64,000 bases of DNA, from positions 16,934,095 to 16,998,094 of the forward strand of contig JAOWCC010000936.1 of the NCBI GenBank assembly GCA_030867875.1, given 5' to 3'. Below the pieces are notes generated by a model that ran no database searches, was not told the origin of the DNA, and saw only the letters and a list, made by a program, of their open reading frames with translations. The translations under genes were made by a program, and so were the position numbers. Each line of letters begins with the position of its first letter. Within the stretch, counting starts at the first letter, position 1. The stretch is from Actinernus sp. WN-2022 (taxonomy: Eukaryota > Cnidaria > Anthozoa > Actiniaria > Actinernidae). Below, piece by piece: positions 10,658 through 22,041 of this stretch.

Positions 10658-10807
10658 TATAGATGGGTTGCACATGATGTCACGGCGGCCATGTTGGTGT
10701 ACCTTTAACAATAGATTCTTCGTTAGCTTCTTTTGTTAGGAACACCAACATGGCCGCCATGCCCTTTGTCATTTGAATCTCTGGGGATTGAGTGCAACCC
10801 ATCTATA
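10658..10807. mobile_element. MITE with 15-bp TIRs
   Basis: Terminal TATAGATGGGTTGCA (10658) and TGCAACCCATCTATA (ending 10807) are perfect inverted complements. A second internal pair around CGGCGGCCATGTTGGTGT (10684) and its complement near 10742 makes a nested hairpin. TA may be the duplicated target. Non-coding. Confidence 0.65.
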
Positions 10808-11167
10808 ATATAAAATTCGATATATGTTAGTTCATCGTACAGTCAGCAAGTGACTATATCGCCGATAAAGCACAATCATAAAGTCTCTAACCCTTTTAAT
10901 ATTCAAACTGAGTGCACTGTCAGCAGTGAGTTTCAATTGAAATCAGTTGTCAATAACAATTTCATAAAGAAGTCAAATATTCCGGATGGATAAATCATTT
11001 TACGGTAAATATCTCCACAAAGAAATGTCATTTCAATAGGCAATGCATGAAAACAGGAATTTTAATATTCAACGACGTAGAGAACTTTGCAAGAATAATT
11101 TACTTTGGCGTTCGGTCAGTGAAGTTGATGGAATGAAAACAAAGACAAAGCAAAGCCGCCTTGGGAG

Positions 11168-11545
11168 CTTAATAATAATAATAACACTTTATTTAACGAG
11201 GATATGGAGATAAAGTTTACACTTGTTTCCAATCTGGTTCTCCTAACTATTATTTACCAAGATAGAAACATTATATAATTACATTATAAGATATAATAGA
11301 CAATTATTTAATTATAAACATATACATAAACGTAAGGTGGTTACAGGTATTAAAAAAGAGATCTAGAAACATCGTTAGGCATCACAGTCAGTAAAGCCTA
11401 GTGCTCTTCAACTCATTAGCATTGGTGAGTCTAGTTTTAAATATTTCCTACAAAATCTATTAAAACTTGGTAATGTATCAGATTTAGTAGCAGTGGCAGG
11501 AAAACTATTCCATAGCGACGGTGCTAGAAATGAGAATTAGTATGA
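11168..11545 (-). mobile_element. 5'-truncated LINE, 3' end only
   Basis: The 3' tail (complement of TAATAATAATAACACTTTAT) and 3' UTR match the LINE whose 3' end lies at 43555-44030 over about 370 bp. Shared marks include GAGGATATGxAGATAA, CTTGTTTCCAATCTGG and CTATTCCATAGCGACGG. It stops just inside the C-terminal coding part. This is a dead-on-arrival insertion in the large intron of the PAN/EGF gene. Confidence 0.75.
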
Positions 11546-11666
11546 TTGTACAATTTAACTTGAAAACTTTTCTCTTGGAGCCACGTATTCAAAAATCAAG
11601 TATTTAGCTGGCTTAACTCCTAGACAGCCTACTTTCTTTAATAGTGTATTTCATTCGAAAAATGAC

Positions 11667-11792
11667 TAAGGCCCGATTCAAACACCGAACTTTTCATGCG
11701 CCGAACCTAATTAGATCAAAAGAAGCCGCCTAATTATATTTTGTTTCAATTGCGTTCGGCGCATGAACGTTAGACGTTTAAATCGGGCCTTA
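11667..11792. mobile_element. MITE with 17-bp TIRs (TAAGGCCCGATT...)
   Basis: TAAGGCCCGATTCAAAC at 11667 and GTTTAAATCGGGCCTTA ending at 11792 are inverted with one mismatch. An inner inverted pair TTCATGCGCCGAAC / GTTCGGCGCATGAA adds a second hairpin. The central part recurs at 27756-27812, so it is a repeat family. Confidence 0.7.
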
Positions 11793-12454
11793 CCTGCAGA
11801 TTCCAGTGAATTGAAATCTTGAAACCGGCCTCCATGTGCTTCGCTCCGATGCAAACATACATTTTTCCTAAATCCTGGGTTTTCGAACCATCCACTGAAT
11901 TATCGCTTCATTTTCCCCTCTTATTGACAGAGTAAGGTCTCGGAACTAAAAGCCATTTGTTCAATAAGACTACTAGAATGCTGTAGAAACCTTTTTGATT
12001 ACTGCCACACATGCTGACTTGTTGTACTTCCAGCGCTTGCGAATCAGCCATTTCCAAAGAGCGATTATGCAAATGTTCGCCTCAAAATATATATCTTCTG
12101 TCACACAGGAGACAGAGTTCAATCCTGCCGTTACCTTTCTAGTAATTGTCTGCCATTTTCACTTTTAAATATGCGATTGGAATGAGGTTTTTCAAGCCAA
12201 ACACATTATAGCGAAGCCAGGCTGGCTCACATCTATCAAGTCTCCCTTCCAGTAGGTAAGAGACGATCTGGGTCGAATGCTTTGTTCACCAATAATGCAC
12301 TCTCATTAGCCAATCACGTGCTTAGATTTTGTACAATGCACGACATTTGAATATTAATTTGTTATAGAATATGGAGAACCATCTTTTATTTGTTAAATAT
12401 TTTTATAAGCACAGTGCTAAAATAAACCACGGTTACTATTATTATAATTATAAA

Positions 12455-12806
12455 AAGGTAAAGGTATTCATTTATATAGCGCAAATTCTATATGAATATA
12501 TTGAAACGCGCTACAAAAGGTCATTTTTGTGATACGGACTGCCATTGTGGCGCAATGTGCTGCCGTGCAGTTTACAATCATTGATTGTTAGTACCTCAGA
12601 ATACAAGGCTGTTGTGTCGGGAGACAATCCCCTACTCTTTCTCGAAATAACACAACAGGTTCTTTCACGTCCCCCTCGTATAGATTAGAAGAAGAAGGAG
12701 ACAAGGCCAACGGCTTATACGTTCCTGCTCAAGGACGCGGCCGGGATTTGAACCCCTGACCTCCTGCACTCTAGACCGTGCTCTGCCAACTGAGCTAACC
12801 GAGCTA
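12455..12806 (-). mobile_element. tRNA-derived SINE with LINE-like 3' tail
   Basis: The 5' head (12733-12805, minus) carries TAGCTCAGTTGGCAGAGC (A box) and GGGGTTCAAATCCC (B box), but the acceptor arms do not pair, so it is a SINE head and not a tRNA gene. The body contains the complement of TGGCGCAATGTGCTGCCGTG. The 3' tail includes AATTTGCGCTATATAAATG, much like the 3' end of the LINE at 55267-56155 (AATTGCGCTATATAAG). Sharing a tail with a partner LINE is how many SINEs recruit its RT. It begins only ~25 bp past the splice donor of the PAN exon. A partial copy lies at 28588-28702. Confidence 0.75.
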
Positions 12807-12831
12807 AGACGAATGTATACTATATACTCAC

Positions 12832-13150
12832 CCCAATCATTTCGGTCCATATAGTAGGCGCCGGGATAGGACACTAAGTCATCTGGTCTGGCTTCCATCG
12901 TTCGGTTGTTCAGCTCACATATCTGTCTGTCGAATCGGAAATTATGGCTCTGACATCGCTTGCCAAGCTTGCATTCCTTGTTGCATTGAATTTGATTGCT
13001 GTCCATGATGACTCGAAACACGTGATTCACTAGCATGCTGCCGTTCTCGGAATAAATAGATTGGCGACATTTCTTGCCATCTGCTTTCACTCGGTATGAT
13101 GCTAGAAAAGCCATGTGTAGAACAGCCACGTGGAAACATCTCACTCTCAT
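12832..13150 (-). CDS. First coding exon: signal peptide plus PAN/Apple-like domain
   Basis: ATG at 13150-13148 opens a hydrophobic leader (MRVRCFHVAVLHMAFLASY...) with a likely cleavage near residues 22-25. It is followed by a cysteine-patterned domain: KKCRQSIYSENGS, VIMDSNQIQCNKEC, GKRCQSHNF, RQICELNNRTMEARPDDLV and YMDRND. CxxxC..CxSxNF..xxxCELN is the PAN/Apple signature common in secreted cnidarian proteins. The exon ends with a strong donor (GTGAGT, from 12831) after 106 codons plus one base, so phase 1, which fits all downstream exons. A possible acceptor (TTTCCTGTTTAG) lies just before the ATG, suggesting a 5' UTR intron. In-frame sequence beyond the donor is a SINE translation. The gene would be transcribed leftward through 10.4, 10.0, 5.4 and 2.5 kb. 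Confidence 0.75.
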
Positions 13151-13195
13151 CGCCTAAACAGGAAATATAAACTTCAAGTTAAAAGTTTCTGAAAT

Positions 13196-13530
13196 GGTAT
13201 ACACGCTATGCATAACTCGCGCGGTCACAACACGAAAAAGAGGTCGGTAGGTCCTCTGGAATGTTGAAGTTGAAATGCTAGCAGGAGGTGTGAAACGTGT
13301 TGAACATGATTGTTTAGTTGAAAAATGTTGCTAATCTGTCCTCATTTATCCTTTATTTTTCTTTATAGTACGACCAGCCAGGCGCATAGCAAATTAACAG
13401 CATTGTTTCACTGAACATTCGTTCAGTGCATTTCACAATCTCTCCGGGCGCTTCAATTTCAACATTCCAGAGGACCTACCGGCCTCGTTGACATGCTAGT
13501 TACTAGGACTTATGCATAGGGTCTATAACT
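13196..13530. mobile_element. Foldback element upstream of the PAN exon
   Basis: Imperfect inverted arms: GCTATGCATAACTC at 13205 against TTATGCATAGGGTC near 13510, and GGTCGGTAGGTCCTCTGGAA at 13241 against TTCCAGAGGACCTACCGGCC at about 13463-13482. The spacer is about 100 bp. No coding potential. It sits just upstream of the PAN exon, so it could affect that gene's 5' region. Confidence 0.6.
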
Positions 13531-13540
13531 TAACTTACCT

Positions 13541-13850
13541 TAACAACAACAACTTTATTTCGTACCTAATATATTAAATATGATTAAAAACAAATATTTA
13601 ATTATTTAAAACTAAACCTTAGAGTACTGGCTATTTAGTAATAGCTAAAGCTAATCGAGCTCAACAGCACTAACAAATGTATTAAAAATACCTTAAGGAC
13701 GTTTTTAAATACATTCATATATTAATATTAATAATGCGGGACGAAAAAAAAAATGATATTATATATTATTAATTAAGTAAGGAAATAAGGATAAATAACT
13801 TAACTCAAATGAAATAAATAAACTAATAAATTAATGAGTTGGCGCCCTCG
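13541..13850 (-). mobile_element. Possible LINE 3' end (AAC-repeat tail)
   Basis: AACAACAACAACTTTATTTCG resembles the start, read backwards, of other minus-strand LINE insertions here (microsatellite, then ACTTTATTT). The following 300 bp is AT-rich with no frame. This is inferred by analogy only. Confidence 0.35.
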
Positions 13851-14053
13851 AGGGAGCAACGCGCACTTTTTCTTCTCTCGAACTTTTTTTGATCGCTTGT
13901 TACCTAAATGTAGTTAAATAAGGCATTTAGTGGGCCCACAACTCAATATCATAGTGATAAAGCATTTGCGAAACTTTATAGCTGTTACTCGTTGGATTCT
14001 TCGAGATATTCGTTACAAAGTGACCTGGCACATGGTTCTGGACTGGATACAAC

Positions 14054-15038
14054 ATGGCCGCCGAGTACGCTTTAAGGAAACAAATTAGAGCGTCATCTAT
14101 AAGTTCTGCCGAGGCTGACGCAAGTAGTGGAATTTCCGAAACTATCCAGAAGACTCTTCAAGCTGAGCTAAATAATTATTTAACTTTACAGAACTTTGTT
14201 GGTTTTATCAAATCATCCATAAACAATGTACTAAGTGCTATGGTCAAGACGGCCATTGAGCCTCTAGAGAGCAAAATCGGCGCTTTCTCAGTGTAAGCAT
14301 ATTAATAATTCATTTTTTCGAATTTTCATACAAACCTTCTAAAACCTAACCCCCAAATTTGAAAAAACCCTAACCATTTTAAATCCCAAATCATTAATAG
14401 AACGAGTCCAAATACACCTGAACTTAATGGGGAATTTAGCGAAGTTTTCAAGTGTTTTCAAGTGCACTTTTGCTTTAACAATTTCAGGACATGCTTACAC
14501 TGAGAAACCCCCGCAAAATCGACCTACTGGAAAAAAAAGTCAGTGAATTGGAGGAAAAAGCCAATGATAACGAGCAGTACTCTAGACGATCTAATATTAG
14601 AATTTATGGCCTAGACCAGCAAGCAGCAGATGCCGAAGAGGTAGAGGAGGGAGACGAAGCATGGAAGGAGGACTGTGTTAACACAGTTATCAAGTTCTTC
14701 GGTGAGCAACTGAGCGTATCTTTAGAACGTAGGGATATCGATCGAGCTCACAGAGTAGGAAAACCCAACGACGCGGGGCAGCGCGCAGTCATTGTCAAGT
14801 TTGCCTCCGACGGGGCTAAGATGAAAGTAATGAGGCAGAAGAAGAAGCTGAAGGGAAAAGGAGTATTCGTTAATGAAGATCTAACGTGGCGGAACCAGCA
14901 GTTGTACAAGAAAGCAAGGAGTTGTGCAAGGGTACCGCTTACGTCTTTACGGCTGACGGGTATGTCTTGGTAAAATGGCGCGACGATAAGCCCCCAAAGA
15001 GAATCCGTGCTGAGGCTGATTTAAAAGATTTCATCTAA
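14054..15038 (+). pseudogene. LINE ORF1 protein, interrupted
   Basis: Two coding blocks. 14054-14286 encodes MAAEYALRKQIRASS... through IEPLESKIGAFS. 14506-14925 encodes a coiled-coil (KIDLLEKKVSELEEKANDNE), then QYSRRSNIRIYGL and RDIDRAHRVGK. This is the L1-like ORF1 pattern: coiled-coil, RRM-like domain and C-terminal domain, an RNA-binding chaperone of the LINE ribonucleoprotein. A frameshift near 14925 moves the C-terminus (GTAYVFTADGYVLVKW..., stop at 15036) to another frame. The blocks are separated by a ~215-bp TIR insertion. Not functional as it stands. Confidence 0.75.
14287..14505. mobile_element. MITE inside the LINE ORF1
   Basis: Inverted ends TCTCAGTGTAAGCAT and ATGCTTACACTGAGA (perfect over 15 bp) delimit about 215 bp that breaks the ORF1 coiled-coil region. 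The segment also starts with GTGTAAGC and ends near TTTCAG, so it looks intron-like; the terminal inverted repeats favour a MITE. Confidence 0.6.
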
Positions 15039-15201
15039 ACCGAGGGCCTCATGTATCTGCCTTATCGAACTAAATATGACTTTATTTGTGACTCTATTTA
15101 TGTCTTCAGTGTTTGTGTTCTTGGCCTTTAGATACTTAAGGAAATATTCTCACGCTGCATTAAGTTCGACCAGAGGTAAGCTATTCTCTGTATCATATCA
15201 C

Positions 15202-18200
15202 AATGAGGGTTGAGCTACAGCAATATCGCGCGGCGATTGGGCTATTTAATAGTCGATTCATCCCAACTATGTCTAGATTTCTTGTGGGTTTCTCTTTCAT
15301 AGAAATGCTAATCTCGTTTGTCGTCTTGATTTCCCTTTTGTTTATCTCAGGTACGATTCATCCAAACCCCGGACCCAGGTAGCCCAGCCTTTCTATTGCG
15401 CATTTGAATGTTCGCAATGTTTCAGACAGCTTGAGTGACAAATTTAGTGAAATTTCCTCGTTGATTCTTTTGCATAAATTTGACATCTTTGCCGTTTCCG
15501 AGTCATGGTTGACCAGCCGTATTTCCAGTGATCAATTGTTAATCGAAGGCTTTCATAGTCCCTTGAGAAAGGTCATTTAGAGGGCAGGGCTGGGGGAGTG
15601 GCTGTTTACATTGCTGACCACGTAGCTTACACCAGAAAAACTGAATATGAAAGTGATGATATTGAATGCTTGTGGGTGGAGTTAACTATTGGTAAATTCA
15701 GAGTACTTTGCGGCGTTTATTATAGACCTGACTCTGTTGCTGAAGAAGAAGACTATCTTTTCTCCGTATTACAAGACCGCTTTGATTTAATCAAATCTAA
15801 GCGCTACTCTGCTACTTTTTTATTAGAAGATTTAAATGCGCATTACAACTTCGGTCCAACTTCAACACCTAATACTTCTGTTGGCGGTAAACTCTGGCAT
15901 TTTTTTGAATGCAATGATTTGTCTCAACTCATTAAGGAACCTACTAGAGTAACTCAGTCGACCGAATCTATTTTAGATGCATTATTACTGACTCCCCAGA
16001 GATGTTTTTGTATTCAGGCACTCTAAGTCCGCCCTCTAATTATGACCACAGTGTGATCCACGGCAAAATGTCAATTCCTGTATATAAACCTAAGTGCTAT
16101 AAGAGAAAGGTCTGGAATTTCGCAAGTGTTGACGAGGAGTCCTTAAACCATGCTTTGACTAATGCTAATTGGGATGCTGTTTTCGCTGATGTCCTGGATT
16201 GCGATAGTGTTTATGCTAATTGGTCGTCGCTTTTTCTATCTGTAGTTGAGCGATTTATTCCAAGTAAAACAGTAACTATACGACCAAGAGACAAACCATG
16301 GATGTATGGCGCTATCCGTCGTGCCATAAGGAAACGCGACCGGCTTTTGCGCTTGTTTTCTAACGTCAAATCCCCGAACAACTGGGAAACGTATCGTGTG
16401 CAGAGGAATTTGGTGACCAATCTGATTCGAAAAGCTAAGATCGATTATAATTCTAAATTAAATTATGGTTTATCAGATCCTACTACGTCGAGTAAAAAAT
16501 GGTGGCAAGTTGTAAAGTCATTTTATGGCTCTAAGGCTGGAAATTCAATACCTCCGCTTCATGATATAATGGAAAATATTTTTTTGACCCTAAGGAAAAG
16601 GCCGCCATTTTTAATGCATATTTTATTAGTCAGTCTAAGTTAGCCACGGATCAAGCCACACTTCCACCTCCTACGCGTGCACCACAGTCGTTCCTGTCCG
16701 AAATTGAAACAAGCGAGGAGAAAATTCTTGCTTTTTTAGGTAGAGTTGATGTAACCAAGGCGTGTGGCCTTGACGGAATCAGCAACAGGATGCTTAAATA
16801 TTATATGCACGGAATTTTTAAGTCGTTTTCGCAACTAATTAATTTGTTTTTTTCCTTAGGTCAGTTTCCGAGCCAATGGAAATTAGCCAATGTACTACCA
16901 TTGTTCAAACGAGACAATCGGCAACTCAAAGAAAATTATCGCCCAGTCTCACTTCTTCCTTGTCTTAGTAAAATATGTGAAAAAGTTGTATTCCTTCGGC
17001 TTTATTCGTTTTTGGAATGTCAAGGTTTTTTTTATCGCCTCCAGTCTGGGTTCCGTCCTATTGTAAATCAAATTTACGAGGCGCTTGATAGGGGGAACGA
17101 GGTTAGAGCTGTGTTTTTAGATATATCTAAAGCCTTCGATAAGGTGTGGCATGCAGGACTACTAGCAAAGCTAAAAGAAGTGGGCGTTGGGGGAAATCTT
17201 TATAAGTGGTTTGAAAGCTACCTTAGTGGTAGAAGACAAAGAGTTGTCATAGAGGGAAGTTGCTCATCCTGGGATAGGATAGAGGCGGGCGTTCCTCATT
17301 GTTCAGTTTTAGGCCCACTATTGTTCTTGATCTATATTAATGATATTCATCTTGGTCTTAACAGCAAATGCTTTCTTTTTGCGGACGATACATTAATTAT
17401 TAAAGAGGTTGACGCGTCGCCTGTGACAACAGCTAAACAATTAAACCACGACTTGGCTTCAATTTCCTCTTGGGCTAATAAGTGGTTAGTCACAATGAAT
17501 ACAGCCAAGACCAAATTAATGACTTTTTCTTTCAAAAGGGACTTGCCTTTTCATCCTCCCTTAATAATGAGCGGTAAAAACATTGATTCCGTGAGCGAGC
17601 ACGAACACTTGGGTGTGGCCTTGTCGAGCAAAATGTCCTGGAAGTCACATATTCTTATAATCCATCAGAAGGCTTTAAAAAAATTAAATTTGCTTAAGTG
17701 TCTAACATTTATCCTATCTATACATACTCTCGAAATTTTATATAAATCGATCGTTCGATCCAACATGGAATACGCTGATGTTGTCTGGGACGGATGCACC
17801 ATGGGTGAATCGGACCTAATGGAAAGTGTTCAATTTGAGGCAGCCAGAATGATTACTGGGGCTATGAAGGGTACAACAGGCAATCGTTATTATTAGAAAC
17901 TGGTTTGCACCGACTGAGCGATCGGAGGAAGTTGCACAAACTAATACTTATTTATAAAATGGTAAATAATATCACACCTTCCTATTTATCCTCATTGTGC
18001 CCTCGTTATGTTGGTACTTCTACTTCGTATGTTTTACGCAATAGAGCAAATCTCAATTTACCCTTTATACGCACTGCAAAGTCAAAAAACGCTTTTCTTT
18101 ATTCTTCGGTTAAACTGTGGAATTCTCAACCGCAATCAGTGTTTATATGTGGCTTCTTTTAAATGTGCTGTATTGTGTGAAACATTTTATATTCCATCCA

Positions 18201-18570
18201 TTAATAAACTTTTCTACCTAGGTGAAAGGTATTTATCTGCTTTACATGCAAGATTAAGACTGAGACATTGTGCTCTAAATTGGTATTTATTCTCAATGAA
18301 TTGTTGTCGGTCACCATCTTGTATATGCGGTGCACCTAAAGAAGATGTAACACATTTTCTACTTGTTTGCCCTTGTTTCGCTGCTCAGCGCTGTAGCCTA
18401 CTAACCTCTGTCGAACGTCTTGCTGGCAATATTTGGTTAACTTTGAATACAACCAAAAAAGTTGAAATATTGCTTATTGGAAGCTCTTTGATCAGCTTCG
18501 ATAATAATGCCGCAATTTTCGCAGCTGTGAGAAATTTTATTATGCAAACTAAACGATTTTGTAAATAAGT
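15202..18570 (+). pseudogene. LINE ORF2: APE endonuclease and reverse transcriptase, degenerate
   Basis: The N-terminus has a hydrophobic stretch followed by SGTIHPNPGP, then an APE-type endonuclease (LSIAHLNVRN, AVSESWLTS, CGVYYRPDS, LLEDLNAHYN, YDHSVIHGK), split by stops near 15381 and 15580 and a shift near 16010. RT starts about 16640: LPLFKR, ENYRPVSLLP, QSGFRP, VFLDISKAFDKVWH, AGVPHCSVLGPLLFLIYIND and the catalytic FADDTLII near 17375. After a stop at 17894 the C-terminus continues in shifted frames with ARLRLRHCALN and CICGAPKEDVTHFLL.CP, the Cys/His tail of CR1/jockey-type LINEs. It nicks target DNA and primes reverse transcription when intact. At least five disabling lesions. Confidence 0.85.
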
Positions 18571-18789
18571 TATTTTTCGTATTGGCCAACCTGTTTGTGT
18601 TTGTGTGCGTGTGCGTGTTGTGAAAAACAAAAGGAATATATTATAATTAAATGTAATGTATAGTAGGGTAGAAAATGCTATCTGTAATTTACATGCGTCC
18701 CCAAGATGAGCCATTTAGAGCTCTTGGGATCAATGTAAAAAAATAATGTTTAAATAAAAATAAAAAAAGGTAAAAAATAAAAAAAAAAT
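18571..18789 (+). other. LINE 3' UTR and A-rich tail
   Basis: About 220 bp with a GTGTGTTTGTGTGCGTGTGC run, ending in A-rich sequence (GTTTAAATAAAAATAAAAAA). This fits the 3' end of the preceding plus-strand LINE. Confidence 0.5.
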
Positions 18790-21330
18790 TAACAAAATAA
18801 ATATAGATACATATAGTAGTAATAGTTGGAAAAGGAAAGTCAATAGTTGAAAGTCAATCATGTGAATAAAGATATAATGCGTTTTAAAAAAACCGATTTT
18901 TTCAATGATTTAGTATTTTCATCTATTGTATTCCAGCTATTAGGTCCCTAGAATATAAAACTTTTCAAAGTTAGTTCTAATGGAGGGCAGATAAAATGTA
19001 GTTAGTCGATGTTAGTCTTGTATTATAATTATGCAATTTATTTATAGGTGTAAAAAAACTATCGAAGACTGGTAGCAGGTATTGATTATAATAGTCATAC
19101 ATAAATAGTGAATCATAAAAAGAAATTAAATCAGTCAATTTTAGAATATCAAGAAGTTTGAATAAAGGCCTTGCATGCTGAAAAATATCCTCAAAATTAT
19201 TTTCTGTAGTATAACAATGAGATTCAAGTTATAACTATATGTGTTTCCCAAAATAATCAGGCCATAAGTTATAGATAGATTAGATAGACAAGGATAGATT
19301 AAAGAATAATATTGCTGAGTAAGGATTTTAGGAGCTACGAAATTACGGATTTTATACAGGACACCTATGCTTCGTTTGATTTTCTAGGCTACATGTTGAA
19401 TTTGATATTTCCAATTCAGGTTGCAGGCTAAATAAAGACCAAAATATTTAACAGTATTTTCCTGCCTTATAGCATGAGAGTGAAATTTTGCCCAACCGAC
19501 CGCCAGTCCGACCGTGCACCAGCGCGCGGAACATGTGAGGTTTTGTATGGCTTTTTAACACCGTCCTGTCATTTACATTTATTTTTTCCGTTTATGAGAA
19601 CTTGTAATCTTCCAAATTATCTCAATGATCAGTGAATTTTTTTTGCCATAATGCTAAAATATTCAATTTCCAACTCATCTGCACGTGCAGTATTTACTTT
19701 CGTAATTACGTCTGCATGCACGCATTATATTTCCCGTTACACATGCGCGTGCAACTCAACTGCACGTGCACTATTTATTTTCGTAAATTAATTTCCATTA
19801 CATTATTATGTGCGCGTGCATTTCTTCCAATTTGATTATTGGGAGCTACGCTCATAGGCTTGCCTATTAATATTATTATTAATGTGCAAATTAACTGAGT
19901 GCATTAGTTTTTTTGAGGTGGATGAAAAATAACGAAATTTGTCTTGTCAATATTAAGAGATATTTGAAGATAGCCAGGTGTTAACATAGAATAAATTGTC
20001 ATTAATTGAAGATTCTAGTTCAGAGAGGTTCTTATGCGAGCAAAATAAATTAGAATCATCAGCAAATAAATGAAAATCAAAAGCCTTTGTACAATGTATG
20101 AAGTCATTAATGTATAATAGGAGTAACAATGGGCCAAGCACAGGACACTGAGAGATCCCACAGGAAATACCACGTTCAAGAGATACTCTGTTGCCAATTG
20201 AAATAAATTGCCTTCTATTACTTAAGTAAGAAACGAACTAGTCCTTTGCAATTCCACTTATACCATAACGTTCAAGTTTCTTAATTAAGATTTGATGGTA
20301 CACCGTATCAAATGCTTTGCTAAGGTTAAGACAAATACTGCATGAGTAAAGGCCTTTCTCAATTGCTTTTTTGATTTTGTAGGTAATTAACAGAATAGCT
20401 TGTATGGTGGAGTGTTTAGAACGAAAACCAAATCGACTATCATGTAAAATATTGTTTTTATCAATATAGAACTAATAAATCGTTTATACATCAATTTCTG
20501 TAAAATTTGATCAAAAATTGAAAGTAATGAAACAGGCCGATAATTACTTGTACAGATTTGAGATCGGTTCTTAAAAACAGAAATCACACGAGCAATTTTG
20601 AATTTCTCTGGTACAACTCCAGAGAAAAAAGAGCAATTAAAATTTGTTTCTAGTGGCTTAGACAAGAATACACTAAGTACTTTTAGTAATTTAGTAGGAA
20701 TACTTGATGGTCCCGTTGCTTTTGACGGATTAAGGCTATTTTTCTCCTTTTGTATTTCACTTGAGGTCACTGGATAGAGATAACAACTGTTTTGCTGTGA
20801 TTCGTTTATAAAGTTAAAAAGCGATTTATCAGTGAATGGAATTGCATCAGCTAGTTTATTTCCAATGCCTGAGAAATAATCATTAAAAGCATTAGCAATA
20901 TCTAGGGTGTCTCTAATTTCAGTATTTCCTTTGACTATTTTCATAGGTGTGTTCATACAATGCGATTTTGGTGTAATAGGTTCTTTGATGCCTTTCCATG
21001 TACCTTTCATGTTACGAGTGTTCCTGGAAAAATACTCATTATAATACATAGATTTGCTAAGTTTAAGTAACTGATTTACTTTGTTACGATATAATTTATA
21101 CTTGAAAATGAACTCTTTGTTATTAAATATTTTCCATATAATTTATTGTTTTAGTTGTATAGAAGTTATAATCTCTGTTGTCAGCCAGTGTTTTGCAAGG
21201 GTTTTAATATGTTTTTTTGCTTAGCTTTTTAATTGAAACATGTTTATAAATTAGTTCAGAAATTTTAGAAATAAAGCAATCAAATATTCATTAACAACAT
21301 TATTTTGTGGTAATATTTCTTCCCAGCACA
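18790..21330 (-). pseudogene. LINE reverse transcriptase copy, degenerate, with internal insertion
   Basis: Minus-strand coding pieces, 5' to 3': NKEFIFKYKLYRNKVNQLL near 21100; 21049-20387 with NTRNMKGTWKGIKE, AFNDYFSGIGNKLAD, LNPSKATGPSSIP and SNYRPVSLLSIF; 20141-19953 with LGPLLLLLYIND and FHLFADDSNLF; and then, left of an inserted ~420-bp segment, TVKYFGLYLACNLNWKYQI. It therefore has the RT core with an F-A-D-D catalytic motif but no endonuclease. It is 5'-truncated and broken by several stops and shifts. Its 3' end abuts the tail of the plus-strand LINE. Confidence 0.8.
19480..19905. other. Insertion splitting the minus-strand LINE
   Basis: The LINE frame reads up to NLFYVNTWLSSN and FVIFHPPQKN at about 19906 and resumes at about 19470. 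The inserted segment holds two ~80-bp-spaced degenerate repeats (CTGCACGTGCAGTATTTACT at 19679; CTGCACGTGCACTATTTATT at 19761) and a GC-rich end (GACCGCCAGTCCGACCGTGC). No clear TIR. Confidence 0.5.
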
Positions 21331-21384
21331 GCACTGTAATTGTTGTCTATCGCTCTTAAAATGTCATTAAATGTCATTGGGTGC

Positions 21385-22040
21385 GTACCAATGCCGTTTT
21401 ACAACTATGATATTCCTTGTATGCTGACTGTAGGATCTCATTAAGGTTGTTTTCGCACAAATAATTCCACAGACGTACAGCAGCAACTTTTTCGATAACC
21501 TTACACAATAGCTTCAAATCAGACACTGGTCTGAAATTAGGATAAAGTTCAACGTTCAGGTTATTTTTCTTCAACAAAGGGGACAGAGCAGCTTCTTTCA
21601 TGGAAATAAGCATCACAGACGATTCAAACGACATATTTACAATCTTAACAGAGATTGGCAATAGGTCAGCACTACAACAACCAAGCAATGACGCAGAAAC
21701 GGGATCCAGGCAACATGATTTATAGGTAATTTTCTTAATCAGACTGGACAGTTCAACTTCGTAGGTATGAATAACATGGACCAGTTCAGAGTTCGAAATA
21801 GCTTCAACAAAACAATCTACGGATGAACCGTCATCTGACGCACCAGAGTCTAATTGCTGTCTGATGGCAACGATTGTTGCAAAGTTCAACAGTAGAATTG
21901 CAAGTAGGATACGACTTCTCAGATTTACGGTGTAACAAACTATCAATGGTATTAAAAAGAACTTTGGGATTGGATTTATTTTCGCATAACATGTGTCTTA
22001 CCACAGTGTTTTCTACATTTGTACCACGGGCCAATATATT
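21385..22040 (-). pseudogene. LINE RT N-terminal fragment (second family)
   Basis: The frame reads NPKVLFNTIDSLLHRK, then after a shift ELVHVIHTYEVELSSLIKKI, SCCLDPVSASLLG, ALSPLLKKNNLN, NFRPVSDLKLLCKVIEKV and QSAYKEYHSCKTALVR. These are the fingers and early palm segments of a CR1/Rex-type RT. The catalytic DD block is missing: the copy stops at about 21385. It is bounded on the right by the composite palindrome element at 22042. Confidence 0.8.
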
Positions 22041-22041
22041 T

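Noticed and set aside
12733..12805. Functional tRNA on the minus strand
   Set aside because: A and B boxes are good, but the acceptor ends do not pair and the unit continues into a SINE body.
12665..12831. C-terminal extension of the PAN protein (…YIVYIRLSSVSSVGRARS…)
   Set aside because: It lies after a strong GTGAGT donor and is the translation of the tRNA-derived SINE head, a common artefact.
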